Shown here one piece after another: positions 34,965 to 42,144 of a DNA stretch of 64,000 nt. The position numbers and the translations under genes are program-made. Source of the stretch: DATDAH01 sp963823495. Lineage in GTDB: Bacteria > Actinomycetota > Acidimicrobiia > Acidimicrobiales > DATDAH01. Below the pieces are notes generated by a model. It was not told where the DNA came from. It searched no databases and saw only the letters and a program-made list of their open reading frames with translations. The stretch covers positions 124,001 through 188,000 of the forward strand of contig CAWGLV010000001.1 of the NCBI GenBank assembly GCA_963823495.1. The letters are read 5' to 3'. Positions within the stretch are counted from its first letter, which is position 1, and each line of letters begins with the position of its first letter.

Positions 34965-35906
34965 GTGACCGCCTTCCCCTCCGGTCTCCTGCCGATGAAG
35001 GCGGTCAGCGGGAAGCTGCCTCCTGACGACGACGGCTGGGCGTATGAGATCAAGTGGGACGGCATGCGCCTGCTGGCCTACGTCGACCCGGAGGGCCTCG
35101 CGCCGTTGCGCCTCCAGACCACCCACGGTCTGGACGCCGCCGACCGCTGGCCCGAGCTGACCGCTCTGGTCGAGGCTGTCGGCCGCCCGGCGGTGCTCGA
35201 CGGCGAGGTCGTGGTCCTCGACGAGGCCGGACGCCCCGACTTCGGTCGGCTGCAGGCCCGCACCGGTCCGGTGACCTTCATCGTGTTCGACCTGCTCTGG
35301 TTCGACGGCAACGAGCTGCTGTCGTTGCCGTACCTCGACCGGCGGCGCCTGCTCGCCGACGCGGCCGACGCGGGCGACGCGGCCACCCCCTGGCGGGTCC
35401 CGGCCCACCACGTCGGCGACGGTCGGTCGCTCTACGCCCACGCCGAGTCCGCCGGCCTCGAGGGCCTCGTCGCCAAGCGGATCGACAGCCCCTACCTCCC
35501 CGGCAAGCGGTCGTCGGCCTGGCGCAAGGTGAAGGTCCGCCGTGGCCAGGAGCTGGTGGTCGGTGGCTGGCTCCCCGGCGAGGGCAACCGCGCCGGGTCC
35601 CTCGGCGCCCTCCTCGTCGGCCACTACGACGGGACCGGCCTGCGTTACGCCGGGCGGGTCGGCACCGGGTTCGACGCCGCCGAGCTGGCGCGGCTCCAGC
35701 CCCGCCTCGACCAGCGGGTCGTCGACGAGTCGCCGTTCGTCGACGAGCTCCCCGCGCCCGTGCGCAAGGTCGCCCGCTACGTGCGGCCCGAGCTCGTCGC
35801 GCAGGTCGAGTTCGCAGAGTGGACGAGCGAGGGGCGCCTCCGTCATCCCGCCTACGTCGCCGAACGCGAGGACAAGGACCCCGGTGAGGTCATTCGGGAG
35901 CCGTGA
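34965..35906 (+). CDS. ATP-dependent DNA ligase (LigC/LigD ligase-domain type)
   Basis: The 313-aa protein has the nucleotidyltransferase lysine in YEIKWDGMRLLAYV (about residues 27-40), motif III-like FIVFDLLWFDGN, motif IV GLEGLVAKRIDS and motif V WRKVKVRRGQELVVGGW. An OB-fold region follows. No polymerase or phosphoesterase domain is attached, so it is a standalone ligase of the NHEJ-associated LigC/LigD group. No Ku gene is visible. GTG start; its stop overlaps the next gene's GTG by 4 nt. Confidence 0.88.
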   Translation: MTAFPSGLLPMKAVSGKLPPDDDGWAYEIKWDGMRLLAYVDPEGLAPLRLQTTHGLDAADRWPELTALVEAVGRPAVLDGEVVVLDEAGRPDFGRLQARTGPVTFIVFDLLWFDGNELLSLPYLDRRRLLADAADAGDAATPWRVPAHHVGDGRSLYAHAESAGLEGLVAKRIDSPYLPGKRSSAWRKVKVRRGQELVVGGWLPGEGNRAGSLGALLVGHYDGTGLRYAGRVGTGFDAAELARLQPRLDQRVVDESPFVDELPAPVRKVARYVRPELVAQVEFAEWTSEGRLRHPAYVAEREDKDPGEVIREP

Positions 35907-36280
35907 GACGACAGACTGCGGCCATGGCTGACGCCGTCCGACTCCGGCTCCCTGCGGGCACGGACTATGGGCGTGTGGCCCGGGTCACCACCGCCGCCAT
36001 CGCCCGCCGCCACGGCTTCACCTACCGCGAGGTGGAGGATCTCCGCCTCGCCATCGACGAGGCCATCATCGCCCTCATCGACGCCCACGATCCCACCGGC
36101 GCCGTCGACCTCCGCTACGAGATCGAAGACGGCGAGGTCACCATCATCGTCGAGGGCGCCCCCGACCGCCCTCCCGAGGCCGTCAGCCGCTTCCACACCC
36201 TCGTCGCCGCCCTCGTGGACCGCGCCGACCTCGACCTGGCGTCCGGCCGGGTCCGCTTGGTCAAGCGCAGCACCGCTTAG
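35903..36280 (+). CDS. Small HATPase-like protein (anti-sigma RsbW-like)
   Basis: The 125-aa protein resembles the histidine-kinase-like ATPase fold of anti-sigma factors: VTTAAIARRHGFTYREVEDLRLAIDEAIIALID, then a strand-loop region. The usual Asn of the N-box (E/D-x-x-x-N) is not evident (DEAIIALID), so ATP binding may be lost. The start may be the GTG at 35903, overlapping the ligase stop by 4 nt (GTGA), or the ATG at 35924 that begins MADAVRLRL. No sigma factor gene is adjacent. Confidence 0.6.
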   Translation: MRRQTAAMADAVRLRLPAGTDYGRVARVTTAAIARRHGFTYREVEDLRLAIDEAIIALIDAHDPTGAVDLRYEIEDGEVTIIVEGAPDRPPEAVSRFHTLVAALVDRADLDLASGRVRLVKRSTA

Positions 36281-36293
36281 CCAGCCCTCGTCC

Positions 36294-36331
36294 TGGCCCG
36301 CCCGGAACGGGCCACCCGCTCCCGGAGCGGG
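36294..36331 (+). terminator. Two adjacent hairpins after the HATPase-like gene
   Basis: TGGCCCG/CGGGCCA (36294-36300, 36308-36314) and CCCGCT/AGCGGG (36315-36320, 36326-36331) follow the stop by 13 nt. No T-tract. The remaining gap to dut, a convergent gene, shows nothing else. Confidence 0.45.
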
Positions 36332-36422
36332 GCCCGACGGCAAGTTGACGCCGCCGACGGAGCGGGGACGAGCCAGGCCCCCGTCGTCGCCATGGGCCGT
36401 CCCTCGCCGACCGAGGGATCGA

Positions 36423-36857
36423 TCACCCCGTGTGGCCCCAGCCCCCCGCGCCGCGGGTGGTCTCGTCGTGTTCACCGACGGCCGTGAACGCCGCGTGCTC
36501 GACCCTCATGATCACGAGTTGGGCGATGCGCTCGCCGCGCTGGACGAGGAAGGGCTCGCTCGGGTCGGTGTTGACGAGCAGGACCTGGAGCTCGCCCCGG
36601 TAGCCGGCGTCGATGAGGCCCGGGGTGTTGAGGCAGGTCACGCCGTGGCGGAGGGCCAGGCCGGAGCGGGGCAGGACGAAGCCGGCGTAGCCCGCGGGTA
36701 TGGCCACCGACACGCCGGTGGACACCCGGGCCCGGCCGCCGCCGGGAGCCAGCTCGTGGTCCTCACGGGCGACGAGGTCGGCGCCGGCGTCACCCTCATG
36801 GGCGTAGGCGGGCACCGCCAAGTCGGGGTCGAGACAGACGATGGGGACCTCGAGCAC
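36423..36857 (-). CDS. dut: dUTP diphosphatase
   Basis: Hydrolyses dUTP to dUMP, keeping uracil out of DNA. All five trimeric dUTPase motifs are visible in the 144 aa: EGDAGADL, PRSGLALRHGV, NTPGLIDAGYRGE, RGERIAQLVI and the Gly-rich tail RGAGGWGHTG. GTG start at 36857 with TACGCT 7 nt upstream. Divergent from orn, with both -10-like hexamers inside a 35-bp gap. Confidence 0.96.
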   Translation of the reverse strand: MLEVPIVCLDPDLAVPAYAHEGDAGADLVAREDHELAPGGGRARVSTGVSVAIPAGYAGFVLPRSGLALRHGVTCLNTPGLIDAGYRGELQVLLVNTDPSEPFLVQRGERIAQLVIMRVEHAAFTAVGEHDETTRGAGGWGHTG

Positions 36858-36864
36858 GGCGGCG

Positions 36865-36870
36865 AGCGTA
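36865..36870 (-). promoter_or_regulatory. -10-like hexamer of dut
   Basis: TACGCT on the minus strand ends 7 nt before the dut GTG at 36857. Confidence 0.4.
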
Positions 36871-36879
36871 CGGCGCCCG

Positions 36880-36885
36880 TACAGT
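36880..36885 (+). promoter_or_regulatory. -10-like hexamer of orn
   Basis: TACAGT ends 7 nt before the orn GTG at 36893. Confidence 0.4.
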
Positions 36886-36892
36886 CCGAGGG

Positions 36893-37432
36893 GTGCTGGT
36901 GTGGATGGACCTCGAGATGACCGGGCTGGACCACGACCACGACGTCATCGTCGAGATCGCCACCATCGTCACCGACGACGACCTGGCCATCGTGGCCGAA
37001 GGTCCCGACCTGGTGGTCCACGCCGACGAGGATGCCCTGGCCCGGATGGGCGACGTGGTCACCGACATGCACACCTCCAGCGGCCTGCTCGAGCAGATCC
37101 GGGCCTCCACCGTCGACCTGGCCACCGCCGGGGCCGAGACCCTGGCCTTCATCCAGGAGCACGTGCCCGAGCCCCGCACGGTGCCCCTGTGCGGCAACTC
37201 GATCGGGACCGATCGCCGCTTCCTCGCCCGCTGGCTGCCCGAGATCGAGGAGCACCTCCACTACCGCAGCGTCGACGTGTCCTCGGTCAAGGAGCTGGCC
37301 CGGCGCTGGTACCCCGATGCCGTGGCCAAGGCCCCGGGCAAGCACGGCAGCCACCGGGCCCTGGACGACATCCGGGAGTCCATCGCCGAACTCCGCTACT
37401 ACCGCGAGGCCGTCTTCCGCGATCCCGCCTGA
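36893..37432 (+). CDS. orn: Oligoribonuclease
   Basis: 3'-5' exonuclease that finishes RNA decay by degrading di- to pentanucleotides; in c-di-GMP-using bacteria it also clears pGpG. DEDD motifs: Exo I VWMDLEMTGLD (residues 3-13), Exo II LCGNSIGTDRRFL, and Exo III HGSHRALDDIRESI. 179 aa is typical. GTG start. Its pGpG role could link to the RsiG-like protein elsewhere in the window, but this is inference. Confidence 0.95.
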   Translation: MLVWMDLEMTGLDHDHDVIVEIATIVTDDDLAIVAEGPDLVVHADEDALARMGDVVTDMHTSSGLLEQIRASTVDLATAGAETLAFIQEHVPEPRTVPLCGNSIGTDRRFLARWLPEIEEHLHYRSVDVSSVKELARRWYPDAVAKAPGKHGSHRALDDIRESIAELRYYREAVFRDPA

Positions 37433-37438
37433 ACCGGC

Positions 37439-37454
37439 TTGACCGGGCGGTCAA
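37439..37454. promoter_or_regulatory. Palindromic operator-like site before the MBL-fold gene
   Basis: TTGACCG-GG-CGGTCAA, a perfect palindrome with 7-bp half-sites, is followed directly by TACGGT (37456-37461), 9 nt before the ATG at 37471. It is TetR-type operator-like by symmetry. No regulator gene is adjacent. Confidence 0.45.
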
Positions 37455-37470
37455 GTACGGTCGGCCCCTC

Positions 37471-38532
37471 ATGCGCCAGGAGCAGGAGGACGCCCAACCC
37501 GAGGTCACCGAGGTCGCCCCCGGGATCCTGCGGGCCCAGATCCCCATCCAGTTCACGGGCCTGGGCCACGTCAACACCTACCTGCTCGAGGACGCCGAGG
37601 GCTGGACGGCCATCGACCCCGGATTGCCCGGCCCCGCCAACTGGAAGGCCCTCAAGGACAGGCTGCGTCAGGTCGGGGCGAAGGTGAAGCACGTCCACAC
37701 GGTCGTGGTCACCCACTCGCACCCGGACCACTTCGGCAGCGCCGAGAAGCTGCGCCGCGAGGCCGACGCCTCGCTGGTGGCGTCCACCGACTTCCGCACC
37801 TTCTTCGATCTCCTCGAGCCCGACGTGGTCGAGTCGCCCGAGGCCCGCAAGCCGGGCGACGACGCGGCCGCCCTGGAACGGCTGCGCAACCGCTTCGACA
37901 TGAAGACGCCCTGGGGCGGCGACATGCCCCGCCCGCCGATGCCCGGCGCCGGCCCCGTCGGCTGGGCCAAGCGCCGCATCGCCCGTCGCTACTTCATGGC
38001 CCCCCGCCCGGACCGCCGGGTGGCCGACGACGAGCGGATGCGACTCGGGACCCGGGAGTTCGTCGGGGTGCACACCCCGGGCCACACCGCTGACCACCTC
38101 TGCCTCTTCGACCCCGAGGACGGCGTCCTCTTGTCGGGTGACCACGTGCTGCCGAGCATCACCCCGCACATCTCGGGCCTCGGCTCGGTCTCCGACGACC
38201 CCCTGGCCGACTTCGTGGGCTCGCTGGACAAGGTGGCCGACCTGCAGGGCGTCGGCCTCTGCCTGCCGGCCCACGGCCACCCGTTCGACAACCTGCTGGA
38301 GCGGGTGGAGGACATCAAGGAGCACCACGTCGAGCGGCTGGAGAAGTTGACCGAGATCTCCCACGCCGAGGGCGAGGCCGATGTCGAGACCCTCATGAAG
38401 GGGCTGTTCAGCGAGCGGGCCTGGGGCAACATGGCCGAGGCCGAGACCTATGCCCACCTCGAGCACCTGCGCATCGCGGGCAAGGCGGAGAGCCGTTGGG
38501 AAGAGGGCCGGCTGCGCTACACGGTGGCCTGA
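37471..38532 (+). CDS. MBL-fold metallo-hydrolase
   Basis: The 353-aa protein has the metal motif VVVTHSHPDHFGSAEKL (H-x-H-x-D-H, about residues 85-101). The second-site His is in VHTPGHTADHLCLFDPEDGVLLSGDHVL, with a final His in CLPAHGHPFDN. A long C-terminal helical extension (EDIKEHHVERLEKLTEI) is typical of beta-lactamase-like hydrolases of the LACTB2 group. Substrate unknown. The open frame reaches 36841, but the ATG at 37471 begins the protein. The 3' end overlaps the convergent thioesterase gene by 16 nt. Confidence 0.88.
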   Translation: MRQEQEDAQPEVTEVAPGILRAQIPIQFTGLGHVNTYLLEDAEGWTAIDPGLPGPANWKALKDRLRQVGAKVKHVHTVVVTHSHPDHFGSAEKLRREADASLVASTDFRTFFDLLEPDVVESPEARKPGDDAAALERLRNRFDMKTPWGGDMPRPPMPGAGPVGWAKRRIARRYFMAPRPDRRVADDERMRLGTREFVGVHTPGHTADHLCLFDPEDGVLLSGDHVLPSITPHISGLGSVSDDPLADFVGSLDKVADLQGVGLCLPAHGHPFDNLLERVEDIKEHHVERLEKLTEISHAEGEADVETLMKGLFSERAWGNMAEAETYAHLEHLRIAGKAESRWEEGRLRYTVA

Positions 38533-39257
38533 GCGTCGATCGCCTGGACCCGGGTCGATGACCGGACCTGGCCGTCGACCACCCACCACTGCAGGAAGCC
38601 GCCCTCGGTGTCCCCCGTCACCACCTCGACCGACTCCTCTCGCACGACGCCCTCCCGGTACTCGATGTCGGCCCGCAGCGGGGCCGACAGGTCCCGGCGG
38701 ACGGCCAGGTCCTCCTCTGCCGGCACCCAGTAGGCCGCGTTGTTCACGTGAGCCAGCGCGTCGAAGTCGCTGAAGCGCAACGGCCACGGTCGGGCGTCGC
38801 CTTCGGGCCGGTCCGGTAGCCGGCGGCGGGCCGTCACCGCCGTGTCGGTCACCCCCCGCCCCCACACGGCGAAGAACGTCTCGCTCATCGGCGCCGGGCG
38901 GCCGAGGTCCCGATCGACGTGGATCCACAGCGAGGTGGTCTCCACCCGGCCGCCGTCGGCACCCGCCAGGCTCGTGCGGCGGACGGCCCAGCGCCGGCCG
39001 AAACCCGAGCACCAGGTGCTGACCGTGAGGTCCTCTCGGTAACGGGGCCAGGCCTCGACCTCGATGCCGGTGCTGCGCACGACCCAGCCCGCCTCCTCGC
39101 CGGGAGCGCCGTCCAACGCGTCCTCGGTGGCGATGTCCTGCATGATCTTGGCGACGCCGTCCAAACGCAGCCGGCCCTTGGGGCTCACGTCCCCCAGACG
39201 GACGCGGGTCGACAGGGTGAAGACCCGGCTCTCGGGGTTCGGCGGCTGGAGGCTCAC
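38517..39257 (-). CDS. Acyl-ACP thioesterase-like protein (double hot-dog)
   Basis: The 246-aa protein resembles bacterial acyl-ACP thioesterases. The first hot-dog reads VFTLSTRVRLGDVSPKGRLRLDGVAKIMQDIA then WVVRSTGIEVEAWPRYREDLTVSTW. The second contains LRFSDFDALAHVNNAAYWVP, the D-x-N-x-H-x-N-N-like catalytic region. Product would be a free fatty acid or hydrolysed acyl intermediate. GTG at 39257; the frame beyond to 39686 lies antisense to the whiB7 leader and is rejected. Chain-length preference cannot be read. Confidence 0.8.
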   Translation of the reverse strand: MSLQPPNPESRVFTLSTRVRLGDVSPKGRLRLDGVAKIMQDIATEDALDGAPGEEAGWVVRSTGIEVEAWPRYREDLTVSTWCSGFGRRWAVRRTSLAGADGGRVETTSLWIHVDRDLGRPAPMSETFFAVWGRGVTDTAVTARRRLPDRPEGDARPWPLRFSDFDALAHVNNAAYWVPAEEDLAVRRDLSAPLRADIEYREGVVREESVEVVTGDTEGGFLQWWVVDGQVRSSTRVQAIDAQATV

Positions 39258-39291
39258 CGCGGTGAACCTACGCGGACGGGAATCGTCGCCG

Positions 39292-39329
39292 ATAAATACG
39301 TTGACGGCGCCGGACCGTCGTGCTTCGAT
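39292..39329 (+). promoter_or_regulatory. Predicted whiB7 promoter with AT-rich upstream element
   Basis: An AT-rich patch ATAAATAC (39292-39299) sits one base before TTGACG (39301-39306). A 17-nt spacer leads to an extended -10 (TGC at 39321-39323 then TTCGAT at 39324-39329). WhiB7-activated promoters carry an AT-rich element just upstream of -35, bound by the WhiB7 AT-hook, so autoactivation is plausible. Confidence 0.6.
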
Positions 39330-39368
39330 GGCCCGGCCCAGGAGACCAGGCCCGAAGGAAACCGCCCG

Positions 39369-39560
39369 ATGAGCAACCTCGCGACGAACCAGGTGAGCAG
39401 CCTCGCTGCCACCGTCGGCGCGCGCTCGTCTGCGTCCCCGTCGACCTGGCAGCCGTGCCCCACCGTCACCCCGGACGCCACCAAGGCGATTCGTGTGCGG
39501 ATGCACGACGGCTACGGCTTTCCCACCACCCGCCGGCACAAGGAGCGCTCCTCCCCCTGA
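39369..39560 (+). CDS. Upstream ORF in the whiB7 leader (63 aa)
   Basis: ATG at 39369 is preceded by AAGGA with good spacing (GAAGGAAACCGCCCG). The predicted 63-aa product begins MSNLATNQVSSLAATVG and ends TTRRHKERSSP. It resembles no known protein family and is rich in Ser, Thr, Ala and Arg. The last codons overlap a 12-nt palindrome (39541-39552). A Rho-independent terminator follows 28 nt after the stop, then whiB7. In mycobacteria and Streptomyces, whiB7/wblC is controlled by translation of such a uORF; ribosome stalling there prevents termination. Confidence 0.65.
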   Translation: MSNLATNQVSSLAATVGARSSASPSTWQPCPTVTPDATKAIRVRMHDGYGFPTTRRHKERSSP

Positions 39561-39588
39561 CAGGGACACGAGGATCGAGAGCTCCAGA

Positions 39589-39625
39589 AGCCGTCGGGAA
39601 GATCCCGGCGGCTTTCTTGCTTTTT
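39589..39625 (+). terminator. Rho-independent terminator/attenuator in the whiB7 leader
   Basis: An 11-bp stem (39589-39599 with 39603-39613, one G-U pair, loop AGA) is followed by TTTCTTGCTTTTT-like tract ending at 39625. It is the only hairpin in the window with a real T-tract. It lies between the uORF and whiB7, where read-through would be regulated. Confidence 0.85.
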
Positions 39626-39703
39626 CGGCCACCGGTTCCCGCCGACCCCACCACGACCACACATCCACCGCCAAGACGAACATCACCAGAAGGGGACATC
39701 CCG

Positions 39704-40090
39704 ATGCTCGCCGCCTTACCCGACATCTACGAGGAGCCCGAGGGCTGGGAGGCCAGGGCCCGCTGCCGCGACGGCAGCGGCGCCCTGACCCACCTGTTCT
39801 TCTCCGAGGAGCTCCAGGACATCGCCCGGGCCAAGCGCATCTGCGCCGAGTGCCCGGTCATGGAGCCCTGCCTCGCCGGCGCCCTCGAGCGGCACGAGCC
39901 GTGGGGTGTCTGGGGTGGCCAGCTGATCCTCAACGGGCGGATCCTGGCCAACAAGCGGCGCCGGGGTCGTCCGCCCAAGGTCGCCAGGCCCGAGGACCAG
40001 CTCCCGGTGATCCCGATCCCCGAACGCCTGCGGGAGACCGCCGGCCGCGACCGCGCTTCGGCCCGCAGCACGGCGATCGGGGCCGCCTGA
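39704..40090 (+). CDS. whiB7: WhiB7-like transcriptional regulator
   Basis: The 128-aa protein has four Fe-S Cys (C21, C47, C50, C56, the last three in CAECPVMEPC) and the turn EPWGVWGG (65-72). A C-terminal AT-hook RGRPPK (87-92) follows. EPWGVWGG plus AT-hook distinguishes WhiB7 from other WhiB proteins. WhiB7 binds the primary sigma factor and switches on intrinsic antibiotic-resistance genes. The protein has a tail of about 36 residues after the AT-hook, longer than in M. tuberculosis. ATG at 39704 with AAGGGG upstream. The leader of about 370 nt carries uORF and terminator. Confidence 0.9.
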   Translation: MLAALPDIYEEPEGWEARARCRDGSGALTHLFFSEELQDIARAKRICAECPVMEPCLAGALERHEPWGVWGGQLILNGRILANKRRRGRPPKVARPEDQLPVIPIPERLRETAGRDRASARSTAIGAA

Positions 40091-40117
40091 GAGGGCGGCC
40101 CGGTCCACCGGACGGTG

Positions 40118-40178
40118 GGCGGGGGTGACGTGGCCGTCATGGGGATCCCTCCACCACGACGGACCGCGAACCCCCGCC
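40118..40178. repeat. Inverted repeat downstream of whiB7
   Basis: GGCGGGGGT (40118-40126) and its complement (40170-40178) flank 43 nt. It could be a weak terminator for whiB7. Confidence 0.25.
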
Positions 40179-40195
40179 TGCCCGGTGGGCCGGTG

Positions 40196-40223
40196 GTGGG
40201 TCGGTCGACGTCGACTGACCCAC
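40196..40223. promoter_or_regulatory. 28-nt near-perfect palindrome before the M28 peptidase gene
   Basis: Half-sites 40196-40209 and 40210-40223 are complementary at 13 of 14 positions with no central spacer (core GTCGACGTCGAC). It lies 33 nt before the ATG at 40257 and 21 nt before the -10-like TAGGTT. Symmetry and position suit a dimeric regulator; no candidate regulator is adjacent except whiB7, which does not bind palindromes. Confidence 0.45.
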
Positions 40224-40244
40224 TGCCGGTGGGCCAGGGTGGTT

Positions 40245-40250
40245 TAGGTT
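40245..40250 (+). promoter_or_regulatory. -10-like hexamer of the M28 peptidase gene
   Basis: TAGGTT ends 6 nt before the ATG at 40257; leaderless spacing. Confidence 0.4.
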
Positions 40251-40256
40251 GACCCC

Positions 40257-41504
40257 ATGCTGAGCACGATGCGGGGACGGGTGGCGGTTCTGGTGGTCGC
40301 GCTGGGGATGATCGGGGTGGCCTGCGGCTCCGACGACGGCGGGAGCGACGAGGGCGCGTCCAGCACCACGACCACCGCAGCCGTCGAGGCGGCGGCCGCG
40401 GGCATCGATCCGGCCCGGGCCCAGGCCCTGGTGGAGACCCTGGCCGCGGACGACCTGGAGGGCCGCGACAACCAGACCCCTGGCTCCGAGGCCTCCCAGG
40501 CCTACCTGGTCGACGAGATGGCCGAGTTCACCGAGCCCCTCGACGGCGACAGCCTCGACGGTTACGGCCACCCGTTCGCCGACGGCACCAACCTGCTCGG
40601 GGTGATCCCCGGCGGCGGGCAGGCCGACGAGTACCTGATCCTCGGCGCCCACTACGACCACATCGGCACCGACTGCCCCACCGACACGCCCGGCGACGTG
40701 GTCTGCAACGGTGCCGCCGACAACGCCGCCGGGGTGGCCTCCGTCCTGGAGATCGGTCGCTCCCTCGCCGCCGACCCGGAGCCGCCCGCCCGCTCGGTGA
40801 TCGTGGCCCTCTGGGACAGCGAGGAGGACGGCCTGCTGGGCGCCGAGGCCTACGTGGCCGATCCCCTCGTCCCCCTCGAGGACACCGTCACCTACCTCAA
40901 CTGGGACATCCAGGGTGCCAACCTGAGCCCTTCGCTGACCGCCACCACGGTGGTGGTCGGCGCCGAGACCGGTGGCCCGAACCTGGTCGCGGCGTCGGAG
41001 CGGGCCGCATCCGGGGGCACGCTGGAGACCCTCGACCTCAGCCTGCTCTTCGGCCAGGGCCGCAGTGACCACGCCGTGTTCGCCGAGGCCGGTGTGCCGA
41101 TCGTCTTCTTCACCGACGCCAACAACGCCTGCTACCACACCTCCCAGGACGACCTCAGCACGGTGGACTTCGACAAGTTGGCCCAGCAGATGCCCACGGG
41201 CCTGGCGCTGGCCCGTGACCTCGTGGTCACCGACGACCTCCCCGAGTACGACGCCGATGCTCCCGCCGCCAGCTTCCGGGACGCGGAGTCCATGCTGGCC
41301 GTCGTCGGCGGCGCCGAGGAGGACTTCGGTCTCTTCCCGGCCGACACCCGGGCCACGGTCGAGCAGTACCTGGTCGACCTCGAGGCCATGGTGGACGCCG
41401 GCGAGGCGGCCTTCGACGACGCCGCGGTGAGCACCCTGCTCGGCGGTGCGGTCGAGGTGGTGGAGGCCCTCACCCTGGGCGACTGCACCGGCTTCGTCGA
41501 CTGA
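40257..41504 (+). CDS. M28 family metallopeptidase lipoprotein
   Basis: The 415-aa protein has a lipoprotein signal (VAVLVVALGMIGVAC, Cys about residue 23) and a Ser/Thr linker. The M28 di-zinc aminopeptidase domain follows. Zn ligands appear in order: His/Asp in LILGAHYDHIG, Asp in GAADNAAGVA, catalytic Glu-Glu in WDSEEDGLLGAEAY, Asp in YLNWDIQGANL and His in NACYHTSQDDLS. All needed residues are present, so it is probably active outside the membrane. A C-terminal helical extension follows. Substrate unknown. Confidence 0.92.
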   Translation: MLSTMRGRVAVLVVALGMIGVACGSDDGGSDEGASSTTTTAAVEAAAAGIDPARAQALVETLAADDLEGRDNQTPGSEASQAYLVDEMAEFTEPLDGDSLDGYGHPFADGTNLLGVIPGGGQADEYLILGAHYDHIGTDCPTDTPGDVVCNGAADNAAGVASVLEIGRSLAADPEPPARSVIVALWDSEEDGLLGAEAYVADPLVPLEDTVTYLNWDIQGANLSPSLTATTVVVGAETGGPNLVAASERAASGGTLETLDLSLLFGQGRSDHAVFAEAGVPIVFFTDANNACYHTSQDDLSTVDFDKLAQQMPTGLALARDLVVTDDLPEYDADAPAASFRDAESMLAVVGGAEEDFGLFPADTRATVEQYLVDLEAMVDAGEAAFDDAAVSTLLGGAVEVVEALTLGDCTGFVD

Positions 41505-41550
41505 CCCCGCCGCGAGTCGCCCGCCGCCGACCACGGGTACCGTCCCCGCC

Positions 41551-42144
41551 ATGGCCGGGTCGCGAGCGCGGAGCCCCTTGGGCGTGGCGTTGGTCGCCAC
41601 CGTGCTGGCCGGCCTGGTGACGGCCCTGGTGCTCAGCTTCGTCCTGGAGGACGAGACCCCCGCCGGGGAACCCGTGCTCCTGACCCTCGCGGCGGACGGC
41701 ACCGTTCCCCAGACCGACCTGGCCGGCGAGACGGTCCCGGACTTCGCGTACATCCGCCTGGATGCCCCCGACGCCGCCGAGGTCGACTTCGAGACCTTCC
41801 GGGACGGCCGCCCCGCCGTGGTCAACTTCTTCTACAAGGACTGTCCGCCGTGCGTGGCCGAGATGCCTGCGCTGCAGGAGGCCTACGAGACCTACGGCGA
41901 CCGGGTCGCCTTCCTGGGTCTCTCCTACCGGGAGAGCGTCGAGGACGGCCGCGAGCTGGTCGAGCGGACCGGGGTGACCTACGAGATCGGCCGGGACCCG
42001 GCCGGTGACATCATCACCGAGTTCGCCGCAGTGGGCCTGCCCACCACCGTCTTCGTCACCGCCGACGGGGAGATCACGGTGGCCCACACCGGCGACGTCA
42101 GGGCCGAGCTCGACGCCGCGCTCGAGGCGTTGGTCGCCGCGTGA
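41551..42144 (+). CDS. TlpA/ResA-like membrane-anchored thioredoxin
   Basis: The 197-aa protein has one N-terminal TM segment (GVALVATVLAGLVTALVLSFV) and an extracytoplasmic thioredoxin domain. The CxxC is in FFYKDCPPCVAEMPAL, and the cis-Pro in VGLPTTVFVTADGE. Such proteins reduce apocytochrome c thiols. Its stop overlaps the CcdA-like gene by 4 nt (GTGA), so the reductant supplier and the thioredoxin are made together. ResB/ResC cytochrome assembly genes are not in the window. Confidence 0.9.
   Translation: MAGSRARSPLGVALVATVLAGLVTALVLSFVLEDETPAGEPVLLTLAADGTVPQTDLAGETVPDFAYIRLDAPDAAEVDFETFRDGRPAVVNFFYKDCPPCVAEMPALQEAYETYGDRVAFLGLSYRESVEDGRELVERTGVTYEIGRDPAGDIITEFAAVGLPTTVFVTADGEITVAHTGDVRAELDAALEALVAA

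Noticed and set aside
33096..35846. Long minus-strand open frame antisense to DUF1385, ROK kinase and ligase genes
   Set aside because: Composition is that of a GC shadow. Only the final 151 codons, from 33095, encode the RNase.
39258..39686. N-terminal extension of the thioesterase-like gene through the whiB7 leader
   Set aside because: The family similarity begins at the GTG 39257; the extension lies antisense to the leader and lacks domain similarity.
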